Below are positions 36,438 through 47,339 of a stretch of 64,000 nt of DNA, piece after piece. This DNA is from Nageia nagi. Lineage: Eukaryota; Pinophyta. Every line of letters starts with the position of its first letter. The first letter of the stretch is position 1. The position numbers and the translations under genes were made by a program. The DNA is taken from contig JBITNC010000001.1 in assembly GCA_050084985.1 (NCBI GenBank), positions 186,930,001-186,994,000 on the forward strand, read 5' to 3'. The notes under the pieces were generated by a model. The model saw only the letters and a program-made list of their open reading frames with translations, had not been told where the DNA came from and searched no databases.

Positions 36438-38145
36438 ATGGCAAGCGTTAGTTTGAGTTCAGAGAAAGATGAAAGCCTCTGCAATGGAAAGGGCCCGGTT
36501 TGTGTAACTGGGGCATCAGGGTACCTTGGCTCTTGGTTGGTTATGCGACTGCTTGATCAAGGATACTACGTACATGGCACCGTTAGAGATCCTCGTATGT
36601 TGTCCTTGCAAATCCCAAAATGTTTATAGTACCAATTCTATTTCCATTTTCTGTAAATCAGTTTCCAAATTTGTTGTGCAGAAAATCACAGTAAGGTGAG
36701 TCATCTGCTAGCGCTGCCGGGAGCAAGTGAGAAGCTGAAACTATTCAAGGCAGATCTCAATGATGAAATGGCATTCGACGACGCCGTAAAGGGTTGTGAA
36801 GGAGTCTTCCACATTGCATGTCCAGTTAATCTTGGAAATGATGCTCTTCAGGTAACTTCAGTACACAAACCATTATAATTATTGTTTTGTTATAAATACT
36901 TGTGGAAGATGGAAGTAAGAAAATACCTTTATCATGAGATAAAAAGTACTAGGCTATTATGATGATGTTTTATAAGTGAACCTAAAATAATACAGGGTGA
37001 GGTGGTCGGTCCGGCAGTGAGAGGAACAGTGAATCTGCTTAAAGCCTGCGAACGAGCAGGAACCGTAAGACGTGTAATTCATACTTCGTCTGTTTCAGCA
37101 GTATTATTTACAGGTAAACATTCCCCAGATGACACTCTTGATGAATCTCACTGGACGTCTGTCGATTACTGTAGGAAGACAAAGCGCATCGGTTGGGTAA
37201 GCTACTTGTTTAATTTTTTTTCTGGGAATCATGAGCACAGATCTATGTTCAATTTTTTTTCATCTTGAGACATATATTATTTCGGCACATATTGTTAATA
37301 GAAAGATACATATTATAGATCTATGTTGATCTATCGTAAAAGTTTCGATGACCAGCGTTTGTATTATTTTTTATTGCATAGATGTATTATGTGGCGAAAA
37401 CCTATGCGGAGGAAGGGGCAATTAAGTTCGGGACGGAGCATAATATGGACATTGTCACAATTCTTCCAGGAATAACAGTGGGAGATTTCCTTACACCCGA
37501 GGTGCCCGGCAGTGTGTCCACTCTCATGGCGCTAGCAAAAGGTCCATAGTCTAATACTTCTCTGCTTTCTAGGTTTTTGGGCTAGTTAAACGATGAATTT
37601 TGAGCCCAGCAAATGACATGATATTAATGGCAGGAGATATGGACTTCTGTTCGTATATCCCACGGCTTCCATACGTGCATATAGAAGATGTGGTGAGAGC
37701 ATACATATTTCTGTTCGAGAATCCGGATGCCAAAGGGAGGTATATATGCTCTCTCAAGGACGTTACTCTCCAAGAATCGGCTCAACTCTTTCAAGAGCAC
37801 CATCACCTCGACGTTCCAACCAGGTTCAGTACCCTTCACACTTCTCTTAAAAAAAATAATAATCATAATACACATCAGAAATTATAATTATGTTTTTTAT
37901 ATTAATCAAAAATATATATATTGTAATGTTCATTGATTAAAGAGAACTAGTTTAGATTTATTTGTAATACATTTTAATAAGAAAATATGATCATTTATTG
38001 CAGATTTGAGAATATTCATGAAGACTACATGGTTTCATACACAAAATCAGAAAAATTGAAAAGCCTTGGGTTTGAGTTCCACCACTCCGTCAAAGATATC
38101 ATTGATGACGCAGTCAAATCTTATATGAAAAGAAACTTGATTTGA
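36438..38145 (+). CDS. DFR-superfamily NADPH reductase, six exons
   Basis: Joined exons 36438-36594, 36682-36851, 36996-37196, 37382-37541, 37634-37823 and 38004-38145 total 1020 bp, 339 residues and a stop, with no internal stop; six exons are typical of DFR-type genes. Residues 20-50 form the NADPH-binding fold, [20 protein letters not shown] (GxxGxxG). The short-chain dehydrogenase triad is present as TSSVSAV and YYVAK, the latter at the start of exon 4. [20 protein letters not shown] in exon 5 is a family signature. The GW before the YxxxK motif recalls vestitone reductase and anthocyanidin reductase relatives, so the substrate could be a dihydroflavonol, an isoflavanone or another phenolic. 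Splice sites are GT-AG; the exon 4 donor (GTCCAT) is weak and the least certain. The protein is presumably cytosolic. It keeps many CpGs, unlike the surrounding elements. Confidence 0.85.
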
Positions 38146-38620
38146 AAATTCTGATATATTTAAAAACATTGTAAATGTTTAAATAATTTTTATGTCGCCA
38201 ATATGAATTATGTTATTAATTTAATTGGAGATATACGTACAATACAATTTGTATGAAATATTTTATGCAAATATGTCAATGTTCTTTTAAAAAAAATGTA
38301 TTACATCAATTTTTAATATATAATAAATATAAAAGATTTTAGAAAATTTTAAAAAATGAAACATTTTTTCTTATGAGCTACTTTTTAATACATTGTTACA
38401 TATGTTAAATATAGGTAATCAAAATGGAGGAAGTAAGGTACCCTCCTTATCATATTTTGTATTGCTCTCTTTTATTCATAAAATGCTAATACATGGTAAG
38501 AATGTAGTGCTTTGATAAGATGAATTAATAATCACTTTCGAATTTAAGTAGAGATAAATATAAATCACCTCATCAAATTGGTAATGATTTGTAAATTTAT
38601 ATGAAGATCATTAATCAATA
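38146..38620. other. 3' flank of the reductase gene
   Basis: AT-rich 3' untranslated and flanking DNA. AATAAATAT near 38321 is a possible poly(A) signal but closer ones may be used. Nothing else recognised. Confidence 0.35.
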
Positions 38621-38901
38621 AGATAAGATAAATCTTTTAATGCCTTTTTCAATTCAATTGTTTCTAGGATCTATCGAAGTTTGTCTAAAAATAAACATAA
38701 ATCAATTATGTCTTTGAATGCTTGTTTCTAATAGTAAAATTGTCAAGCTTATTTTGGTTAACTTGATTTAAATTATCATGGATTAAGTTATAATTACAAA
38801 TATTTGTATAGGCATATCTAATGTCTTTGCAAAGTAGACAAAAATAATAAGAATAAGTTTCATCTTTTATGGCATTTAGGTTACAAAGATTTCAAGTTCT
38901 T

Positions 38902-39102
38902 TTATCCCAACATATTTTTAGGTATTATCCATCTACTAGTTTTGTTATACAATTCATGTGAATTAGTTCTTAATTTTACGATCACAAGTTTCTTTTTGAG
39001 GTTAATAATCTTATGTGGATACAATGGATGTTCAAGTTTTGGATTAATGATGTTTTTATAGTAAGCTAGTTTTCTTTTATTTTTGATATTATCATCACTC
39101 AA
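38902..39102 (-). pseudogene. LINE ORF2 C-terminal region
   Basis: A 66-codon open piece reads KLAYYKNIINP, LKKKLVIVKLRTNSHELYNK and TSRWIIPK. In LINE ORF2 proteins a similar KLRTSSH-L...E-TGRW segment precedes a Cys-His cluster. The cluster itself is lost here, but the related + strand copy at 61153-61341 shows the HFL...Y...IR segment that normally follows. Confidence 0.6.
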
Positions 39103-39640
39103 TAATTTATGAGTTACTTTATTTGAAGGGGTTATGTTAATATGTATAACCTAAAAATCAAGCCACATATCAAGTTTTTTTAGCCAACCTCTTTTAATAT
39201 GATTACATGTTAGATAATTTTGTTGATAGATTATAGGTAGCCTAAGAGAATCAAAATTTGTTAGTTTACAATCATATATCATTTTGAATATTTACGTTCA
39301 ATATAGAATAAAATAACTTCCATAACAAGGGTATGGTGTATTATTTTTAATTTTAAAGTTATGAATGATGAATTATTTTTGAATTTGCTTAGTTTTATTT
39401 CATGTTTATCAAAAAATGCTTCCACCCCAAACTTCATAACCATATATTATTATTAGGGTTACAAGATTGGTGAAAAGAGTTTTCTTTTTGTCCCAATTTT
39501 GAAGTCCTACATTTTTACATGTGTTTTCTATACCATAAAAGGCTTTCCATCCAACAAAGATTCTTTTTTTACACTTAGATTATAATTTAATTTCTAATTT
39601 ATGTCAATACCTAAGTAGTTGTACTTAGAATGAATCAACT

Positions 39641-40109
39641 CTAAGAGTTTATTATTAAATATGATTGTAGGGTGAGAAGTTTTTTAAATTTAATTATCAT
39701 AATTTTAGTTTTATCTACATTAACTATTAAATTATATATATTGTAAAATATTTGAAGAATATTTAATAATTTTAGGTGATCATCATAATTTTTAGCTAAC
39801 ATAAAAATATCATCTGTATAAAGTAAGAGACCAATGATTAGATTACAAAGGTTGGTTCCTATATACCTAGCTTCTTCCAAATATTTTTCTAATTAATATA
39901 TGTAAATACCAAAGAGATTTGGGGATAGATGGAATCTTTGTTGAACTCCAATATTGCAACTAATTTCATCATATCACCCTTGATTACTTTTTAGTTTTGT
40001 GATAAGTAGCTCATTAAGCCTATAAAATAAAAATCTTAGTTCATGAGGTATATCTAATCTAACCATACACTTTAAAATATTACCCCTAGGAATAGTATCA
40101 AAGGCTTTT
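39641..40109 (-). pseudogene. LINE reverse transcriptase, palm region
   Basis: From 40109 the frame reads FDTIPRGNILKCMVRLDIPH, then after changes the Q-G-(M/C) region, SLVFTYIN and EEARYIGTNLCNLIIGLLLY followed by TDDIFMLAKNYDDHL, the LINE catalytic box (Y-A-D-D in relatives, here Y-T-D-D). LIVNVDKTKIMI follows, the conserved segment after it. The piece 39880-39641 is open; others are shifted. The enzyme would prime reverse transcription at a nicked target. Upstream fingers are at 41325-41030. Confidence 0.75.
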
Positions 40110-41017
40110 CAGAATGCATGCAAAAAGAAGCTCTTGCAGACTTAAGGAGGGAAAGAATAAGGCAATGAAGAGGGAGGAAGTGGAAAAACTTGGTCATGAA
40201 GAGGAGTTAGAACCATGAACTCAAATTCAGCTATGGATACTAGTATTCTCAACAACTAGAGCCTACTAAGGATCACCAAATAAGAAATGCAGACCCTCAT
40301 TGAAGAGGCCACAAAAAAAGGTGTAGAGGAGGGAGAGGACTCAATGGGCAGAGGTGAAGGAACTAGTCAAAATGGTGTGTTTACCAACTCTAGGAAAGAG
40401 AAGCATGAAATCCATTTCAATCTTGATGCCTATAACTAGAGCTCTCCATAATAAAATGCTACTTGAAGCAATCACCAAGCAAGGAGAGAGAAGTGAACTT
40501 TATAAAGCTAAACATTTGGGTATTCCCTTTGCAGTCATCATGGAAGGAAATTTCTACATGGAATTCTATGAGAAAAACTTCCCGAACCTATTTTTTAGGT
40601 TCAAAATAAGTGATGAAATGATCCTCATGTGAGTTGAAGTTGTTTTGATATTGCACATGCATTACTTTTTATAGTGTTCTTAGGGTAGCCTTACTATAAA
40701 AGGAGGATGGCAAAGTATTTTTGACCCAAATGATCTATTTTATTATAATTCTTGACAAGGGTTATTTAGTATCATCCATGATTGTCATAGCATTGGTTGT
40801 ACTATCTAGTGGCTATAGGTATAGTATTTTAGTTAAGGATGAGAGTTGAGTGAATGCTTCACTCTCCTAAATCTAGTTTATTTGCAAGTTTGATTAGAAA
40901 TTTTGAGTATAATATGAAATAGTATATATAAATCCAAAACTGATAGATGTTGTAAAGGTGCTAGGAGCCTGATAATCCCTCTTTTTTTATTAATATAACT
41001 TACCATTAATCAAAAAA
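40110..41017 (+). mobile_element. Retroposed segment with poly(A) and 16-bp duplication
   Basis: The flanks AGTATCAAAGGCTTTT (40094-40109) and AGTATCAAAGGATTTT (41018-41033) match at 15 of 16 positions. The segment ends in ACCATTAATC and an A-run just before the right flank, so it was inserted by LINE-type target-primed reverse transcription on the plus strand, into the RT of the older LINE. Its end resembles that of the LINE at 3.26 kb. It holds an open frame at 40354-40632 that I cannot identify. It is probably a 5'-truncated LINE or a retrocopy mobilised by one. Confidence 0.75.
40354..40632 (+). CDS. Unidentified 92-codon open frame in the retroposed segment
   Basis: The frame opens with MKELVKMVCLPTLGKRSMKS and has a mixed, protein-like composition ending in NFPNLFFRFKISDEMILM. 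Upstream in the same direction the DNA is purine-rich and reads as charged coiled-coil-like sequence with stops (about 40140-40350), which would suit a LINE ORF1 or a host mRNA. No start context or motif supports a real product. I would treat it as the decayed 3' part of the retroposed gene. Confidence 0.25.
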   Translation: MKELVKMVCLPTLGKRSMKSISILMPITRALHNKMLLEAITKQGERSELYKAKHLGIPFAVIMEGNFYMEFYEKNFPNLFFRFKISDEMILM

Positions 41018-41330
41018 AGTATCAAAGGATTTTTTAAAATTTACAAAGTAAACAAATAAATATTCTTTATTATTTTAATTTTTTCAATAATAACTTAAAA
41101 AATGAGGATGTGATCAATTATTGAAAGTTTGCTTATCAAATCATCTTGACCTTTAGCTCTTGAATTATTATCATCAAGACAATTGCTAACTTTATTTTTT
41201 CTAATACTACCCTAGAGTTTGGTAAGTAAATGGCATATCCTAATAGTTCTATAATTTAATGGGTTATTTGTATCTCCCTTTTTTCATATAGGAATGATTG
41301 AACTTATAGTACACTAAAATGAAAGTGAAA

Positions 41331-41735
41331 TCTAAGATTAAATAACATTAGAAAAATACAAGAAGAATTTGATATAAGAATATAAAATTATGGGAAATTC
41401 AATGATAAATATGTAATAACTAGATAGTTAGAATTTAAGATGGATTTAAAAAACTACATTGATCATAAACTATTAGAAGTTGGGATAACATAGGGCATAA
41501 TTTAGACCCATAGGAAGTTAGAAAAATCATGTTATAAGGTAGATCAGGATTATGTAATCAAGATCACTAAAAGGAAGAAGAGAGAATATGAAGAAAGAAT
41601 GCAGAATTAGAAAAGAGCATCTCCCACAGTAACTACAAATCAAGCTAAACAAGGAAAGGATTCTCAAGGTAAGACTTTAGCTTCAACTCTAAGAATCACA
41701 GAAGAAAAAAATAACATAGTTAATAAGACTCAAAA
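41331..41735 (+). other. Lysine-rich coding-like remnant
   Basis: The plus strand from about 41455 reads as a charged protein with stops, including KITKRKKREYEERMQ and then a Thr/Gln/Lys-rich stretch. It ends where the copia LTR starts at 41736. It may be a gag-like piece of another element; the family is unknown. Confidence 0.3.
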
Positions 41736-41945
41736 TGTTATAAATAATACATTAGATTAATACTTAAGAAAATATTTAAAGTATTATTAATAAATGTAAT
41801 GTTAATATATTATTAATATTACTAATGTTAAATTTAATTAATGTTAGGATTTCTAGCATTTTGGTTATTGTATGGATCCTGCTTATACATTTAAACCACT
41901 TCACAATGCAATATAATATACTTGGTTCCTCTCTCAAATATGATA
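41736..41945 (+). repeat. 5' LTR of the old copia element
   Basis: Starts TGTTATAAATAATACATTAG and shares AATGTAATGTTAATATATTA and CAATATAATATACTTGG with the right LTR. It is followed by a TGGTAATAG...AGCTTGG sequence like a worn tRNA-iMet primer site. The exact right limit is uncertain by a few bases. Confidence 0.75.
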
Positions 41946-42578
41946 TGGTAATAGATATAGCTTGGTGAGAAGTTTTCCTTACTACCATAAGCCTATGAAA
42001 AACTATATTGCCTTGAGAAAATTTATTTTAATCTCTCTTCTTCCAAATCTACCCCTTGTGTATGATTGATGAAGTTGAGAAATAAATGATAAGTATAAAA
42101 TAAAATCCAAACATAACAATAAAAACTAGATATTTCTTCCTAGCCTCACTCACAATAACTGAATAAAAGTGAAGTCTAGCCTCTCTTTGTGGGTACAACT
42201 ATGTTGAGATAAAGAAAGAGAACCTAGAAAACATAAAGGAGAGCATAGCCATTATATGACATAGTATGAGAGAGATCAGCCAGTAAATGATACAAAGTGA
42301 ATTGAAGGATTGTATACATGTCGAAAAGCATTACAAATAGGATATATTGAAAAGCATTACAAATAATACATGTTAATAAGCAATGTAAATAGATTGTATA
42401 TGTATGCATAAGGAAGGTGGTGCCACCCAATTCTAGGTTTGCATAATCCACCTAGCAAAATCACTCAATGTAATATTAATGTTGTTGAAGAGTGAAGAGA
42501 TTAGTTTGTATCTATGTTTGAAGTGAGTAAAAAATGAATTATGTACTTCTCAAAGTCACACATGAACTCCACATCCTA

Positions 42579-44616
42579 TGTTAGGAATACATATATAAAA
42601 CACAAAACTTGAGAGTAATACCTTCCAATATCAAATGTGGAACAATATTAGACTTAATAGAAGAAATATAATAAAAATAAGAGAAATAAAAAAATATAAT
42701 GTGGTTCACCTAAACTAAGGCTACATCCACCAAGATGGGTCAGTGCAAGAATTTAGGTCCACTTTATGGCCAAAAGGTGGAAGTGTTTTCCTTGATTTTC
42801 AAGTTTTGGCATAATTGATATTAAAATTTGAAGCACTTAGATATGTAATCATGAAAAAGATCACTAGAAAATGTAGTGCTCAAATCCTAGTTTTCAAATA
42901 TGTAATTTATTCCAATACCCATATGATAGAAATTAAATTTTGATAGGGATGAAGAAAATCACTTTTTAAAATATATTATTTTAGGACCATACCATGAATG
43001 TGTCTAGCAAGCATAATTTGATCTAAATCAAAGTACTTTTTAAAATCCTTTTAGTCATAAATACATAAAATACTGAATCTTTTCTTTAATATTTTTCCAT
43101 AAGTTTTTCATGAGTATTTTTTTGTATTAATTTTATGTTGGTCATATTTGCTGTTTCGAAAAGTCTTGGTGTCTGGTGCACATAATTTGACCTAAATTTA
43201 TCTTTTTTAAAAAAAAATTATCTTGTAGAGAATTGTCTATAGCTTTGCCCCATATAATTATTTTTCATAATACCCAAAAAAAGTTATTAAGAAAACAAGA
43301 TACCCTTATATTTCAAGTATATGGACCAGTTTCACTAAAAATTGATTGAAAAATATAAAATATAACCCAGTTATAAAAAAATATTGAATATTTTAAATCA
43401 TCACTCTTTAATCTTAAATGGGTTTTAATTTCATGAAAAATTTATCAAAAACTCCATCAAACATATGCCCAAAGTTAAGATTTTCTATTAAAATTACCAT
43501 GAACACATACTTGTAGGTCCAAGACTAAAATCGAGCCTGAAATGGAGGGAAATAGATTTAAATATATTAGGATCTCAATTCTTTTACATCCCAATATTTA
43601 TCAAGATATTGATTTTTTGAGTATCAAGATCCTGATTTAAAATTGAGATTCTAATCATCATTAAGATCTTGAACCTAAATCAAGATCTCGATATGAACTA
43701 TGTTAAAATTGAGTTATTGATTTTGCCACCACAAAATTTAATTTCTAATTCTTCTACTTAAGTGGAATCAACTTTGTACATACACCCATATATCTTTCTT
43801 TATATTAGTTAATCAATACATAACCATGAAAGGTGTAATCCATAGCCACATGACTATAATTACTTTTCTAGTTCACCAAGATATATCACCTTGTTTCTCC
43901 TCATAACCAATATCTATACTAAGCTCCAAGCTCTCTCCACCAAGAACTCTTATAGAACCCTCACACCTAACAATCTCCTACAAAATGAGGCATATAAAAG
44001 CTATCAAATTCATAGGAATTCTTCCAATTTCATACAACTCCAATAAACACCAAGATAAGCATAAAAGAGATTCTCTTATAACTACCACCTTTGAAATATT
44101 CCTCTTTTCACTTCATAGTACACACACAATACTATTCTCTATAAGGACCCATGGTCATCTCCTCATCCTACTACAATCTCTCACTTGCAATAATCGATCC
44201 TCTAAACCCTTTAGCCTCATCAGCCACATCGACCTCTTAACCTCCTTAGATTTTCCAACCACATTGACCTATCAACCTCCTTATATTTTTTAGCCACTAT
44301 TTCTCTAAAACAATCTTATATATAATATGTACTCCTACCATTCCAATGTAACATTCCATAAATGACATGTCTTAGAGTTACATTCCAAGATAGACTCTTT
44401 TATGATAAGGATTTATAGCTTAAATATTCACTTAAATATACAAATAATAATTATAACTAAGTGTTCACAAATGTCATGCAATATATAGCCCTAAAATGTA
44501 CATGCACATACTTGTAAAAAGTATTACAAAATTGGTAGTTTCCCAAACTTTACTATAATTCCATTATGCATACTAAATTGCATTTTGATTTCTAAATCAG
44601 GCTCTACAATCCAACA
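42579..44616 (-). repeat. 3' LTR copy with a 1.05-kb extra block
   Basis: It aligns to the right copy at both ends (42579-42736 and about 43787-44616). The extra block 42737-43786 has no partner in the right copy. It has no recognised coding and no clear terminal repeats. Confidence 0.7.
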
Positions 44617-45335
44617 ATCTCCCACTTAAATACTATTTCATAATAGCTCAACCATCACTACATCCTCTAAATAACATATTCAAGCCAAATAAGAAATATC
44701 ACCTCCTCCATAACAACTCCACTAGTGTTGCATCCACTGAAGATAACTCTTCAACCAAATAAGAAATGTTACCTCATCCAAATTATTATAACTATTCTCT
44801 AAACCATCACTATTATCATACATATTCTTTCTTCTATGATATCAACAAACAATCCACCTATCATAATTTTATGATATTGATAATATATCCATGATCACCC
44901 ATGCACATGATGATACAACCATCACCATATTGATAAGATCCACATAATTATGGTTGCTCCCATAGCATGCTCATGCATAATATAATTTTTACACCTACAT
45001 CATGTGATCCATATTAAAAATCATGCATCAATATTTGTGTCATTTCCAACCCTATGAACATTTTTATCCCTCTAAGGAAACAACCAAGGATCCTCCATCA
45101 TGGCTCCCATTGCTTGGTCAGTATTTGGTTTCTTACAATAGAACCAACATAATCCTCTGAAGAGTGATAATGATCATATCCTCATTCACCTACAAAATAA
45201 GATCTCCATATTAAGATCTTCATATCAAGATCTCCCTTATTTATCATTCTCCCACTCGAACTGGGAAGCCCTTATTCCTTCAACTAGAAAAATCTTATTC
45301 TTGTTGAGATCCTCCCAACATGCTCGGATAACAAT

Positions 45336-46287
45336 TGTTAGGAATCTACAGAACTTGAGAGAAATTCCTTCTAATATCAAATGTAGAATAATATTATACA
45401 TGATATAAGAAACATAATAAAAATAAGAGAAACACAAAAATATAATGTGGTTCACCCAAACTAGGGATACATCCACCAAGATATATTTCTTTATATTAGT
45501 AAACCAATACATAATCTTGAAAGGTATAATCCATAGCCACATAAATACAACTACCTCTTCTAGTTCACCAAGATATCTCACTTAATTTCTTCTTACTACT
45601 GAGCTCTATGCGAAGCTCCAAGCTCTCTCCACTAAGAACTCTTTTAGAACTCTCACACTCAAGAATATACTACAATGTGATGCATATGGAATCCATCACA
45701 TCAATGAGAATTCTCTTATTTCTACACAAATTCAACAAATACCAAGATAAGCACCAAAGGAATTCTCTTATAGTTTCCACCATTGAAATATTCCTCTTTT
45801 CATTTCATAGTACACACATAGTACTATTCTCTACAATGACCCATGGCCATCTTGTCATCTTGCTATAATATCTCACCTTGCAACAGCTAAGCCTCCAACC
45901 CCTTTGGCCTCATTAGCCACACTAACCTATCAGCCTCTTTGGCTTTTCCAACTATATTATTTCTATAAAATAATCTCCTATATAGCATGTACTCCTATCA
46001 TTCCAATGCAACATTCCATAAATGATATTTTGGATTTATATTCCAAGAATAGACTTTTTTAATGATAAGGAGTTATAGCCCAAATATTCACCTAAATATA
46101 CAAATAATAATTATAACATATTATTCATAAATGCCATGCAATCTACATCCCTAAAATGAACATGCATGGACTTGTAAAAAGCATTACAAAATTGGTAGAT
46201 TCCCAAACTTTACTACAGTTGCATTACGCATGCTAAACTACATTCTAATTCCAAATTAGGCTCCATAATCCACTTGATAATCCAACA
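45336..46287 (-). repeat. 5' LTR copy of the non-autonomous element
   Basis: 952 bp, TGTTAGGAATC to ATAATCCAACA on the plus strand. It matches the left copy over TAATGTGGTTCACC(C/T)AAACTA, CTCCAAGCTCTCTCCAC and the final TTACT...CAAATTAGGCTCCA region. Confidence 0.75.
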
Positions 46288-47339
46288 TCATGCACCATTC
46301 ATAATAATAATTCTAACTCACATGCAATGTTGGATAACTGATATGCACCCAACTTACACATCATCTAATGCTACGATAAAAGGAACCATCAGTTATGTTG
46401 TGTATACCCAGTCTCTAACTCTAAACCTATGTGGACTCATATTGGTAATGGAGGTAGTGACTAATGTAGGAAAATCCCCATGTGTACAGTCAATCCAATA
46501 ATACATTTTATGATAGAAATAATTGTATAAGTACACAATGCAACCAAGAATAAATCAATGCATGTGTAATGTGTTTGAAAGAATGATTCCCAATAGAGAT
46601 ATCATATAGAAGAAAAGTTTATCCATACTTGTTCATCCAACATCCATATAGAGAAGTTTGCACAACAAAATCTCACCCAAGGAATGAGATAAATTTCATA
46701 TAAATTTCTAAAAGTTTGGTCATTAAGAATTTTCTAGATAGTTTATATTGTCAATAATTTTAAAGGAAAAAAAAAACCTTAGTTGAATCCAAAGCACAAC
46801 ATAAAAAAAGTTAAATTTTCTAACCTCTAGCCTATTGAGGTCATCCTAACCAATTAAAGCTAGAAGGAAAATAATAAATTTTAGTTGAGTTACAATATTG
46901 CCCAACCAAGTCACTCTGATCTCTAAAAATTAAAAACCTAAGAAAATTTATATACCTTATTCATGCTTCTCATCCCTGACTAAAGCAAATTATTTTTTTA
47001 AAATTCTCTAATGCACAAACTCACTTGAAGACCTTCAAACATAAACTATACCCTTCTTAAACCAAGGTTAAGCACATGGTGCATTGGAAAAACACCAAGT
47101 TTGAAGACATATGGTCAAGGGTTTAAATATCCACTTAACATTTTAATTTGACATGTACTTTAAATCCTTTTTAAGTACTTATTAAATTTTTAAGTTGTTT
47201 AAAATATGTTTTTATTCTATCTCATTTAATAACTTTGAGATTAATATCAAGAAGGCATATTGAATGTGAAAGACTCCAAAGTTTGATATTTTTCAATGCC
47301 TAATGATTGAACAAATTTAGAACTTGCAAAATAAGATGG
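46288..47339 (+). other. Copia leader/gag stretch, unreadable
   Basis: By position this should be leader or gag of the old copia element (41736-58953), but I recognise no gag motif; the sequence is AT-rich with many stops. Confidence 0.35.

Larger units (their letters stand above)
38621..41330 (-). mobile_element. LINE, 5'-truncated, interrupted by a retroposed segment
   Basis: Minus-strand ORF2 remains run from 41325 (NPLNYRTIRICHLLTKLFGS) to 41030, then after an insertion (40110-41017) from 40109 (KAFDTIPRGNIL) through the catalytic region at 39890-39641 to a C-terminal domain at 39102-38902. The 3' end near 38621 has a GATA-rich tail (minus TTATCTTATCT). Related 3' ends are at 59.9, 61.3 and 61.7 kb. 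No endonuclease domain is present. Confidence 0.75.
42579..46287 (-). mobile_element. Non-autonomous LTR element, TRIM/LARD-like
   Basis: Direct repeats at 42579-44616 and 45336-46287 (TGTTAGGAAT starts, TCCAACA ends on the plus strand) enclose only 719 bp with no coding. On the minus strand the right copy is followed by TTATCCGAGCATG, a changed tRNA-iMet primer site, and the left copy is preceded by TAAGTGGGAGA, a purine tract, so the element is minus-oriented. The left LTR is about 1.09 kb longer, because of one block. Flanks TCCTA and TCATG do not match well. It sits in the leader/gag region of the old copia element. Confidence 0.7.

Noticed and set aside
37569-37875. Minus-strand open frames over exon 5 of the reductase gene
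   Set aside because: They are antisense shadows of a well-supported exon and have no motif.
36438-37887. Reading the reductase as several separate short genes
   Set aside because: GT-AG borders in correct phase join six pieces into one 339-codon protein of the expected length.
43985-44293. 102-codon open frame in an LTR
   Set aside because: The same LTR region in the other copy is broken (45608-45868 has only part of it) and there is no motif.
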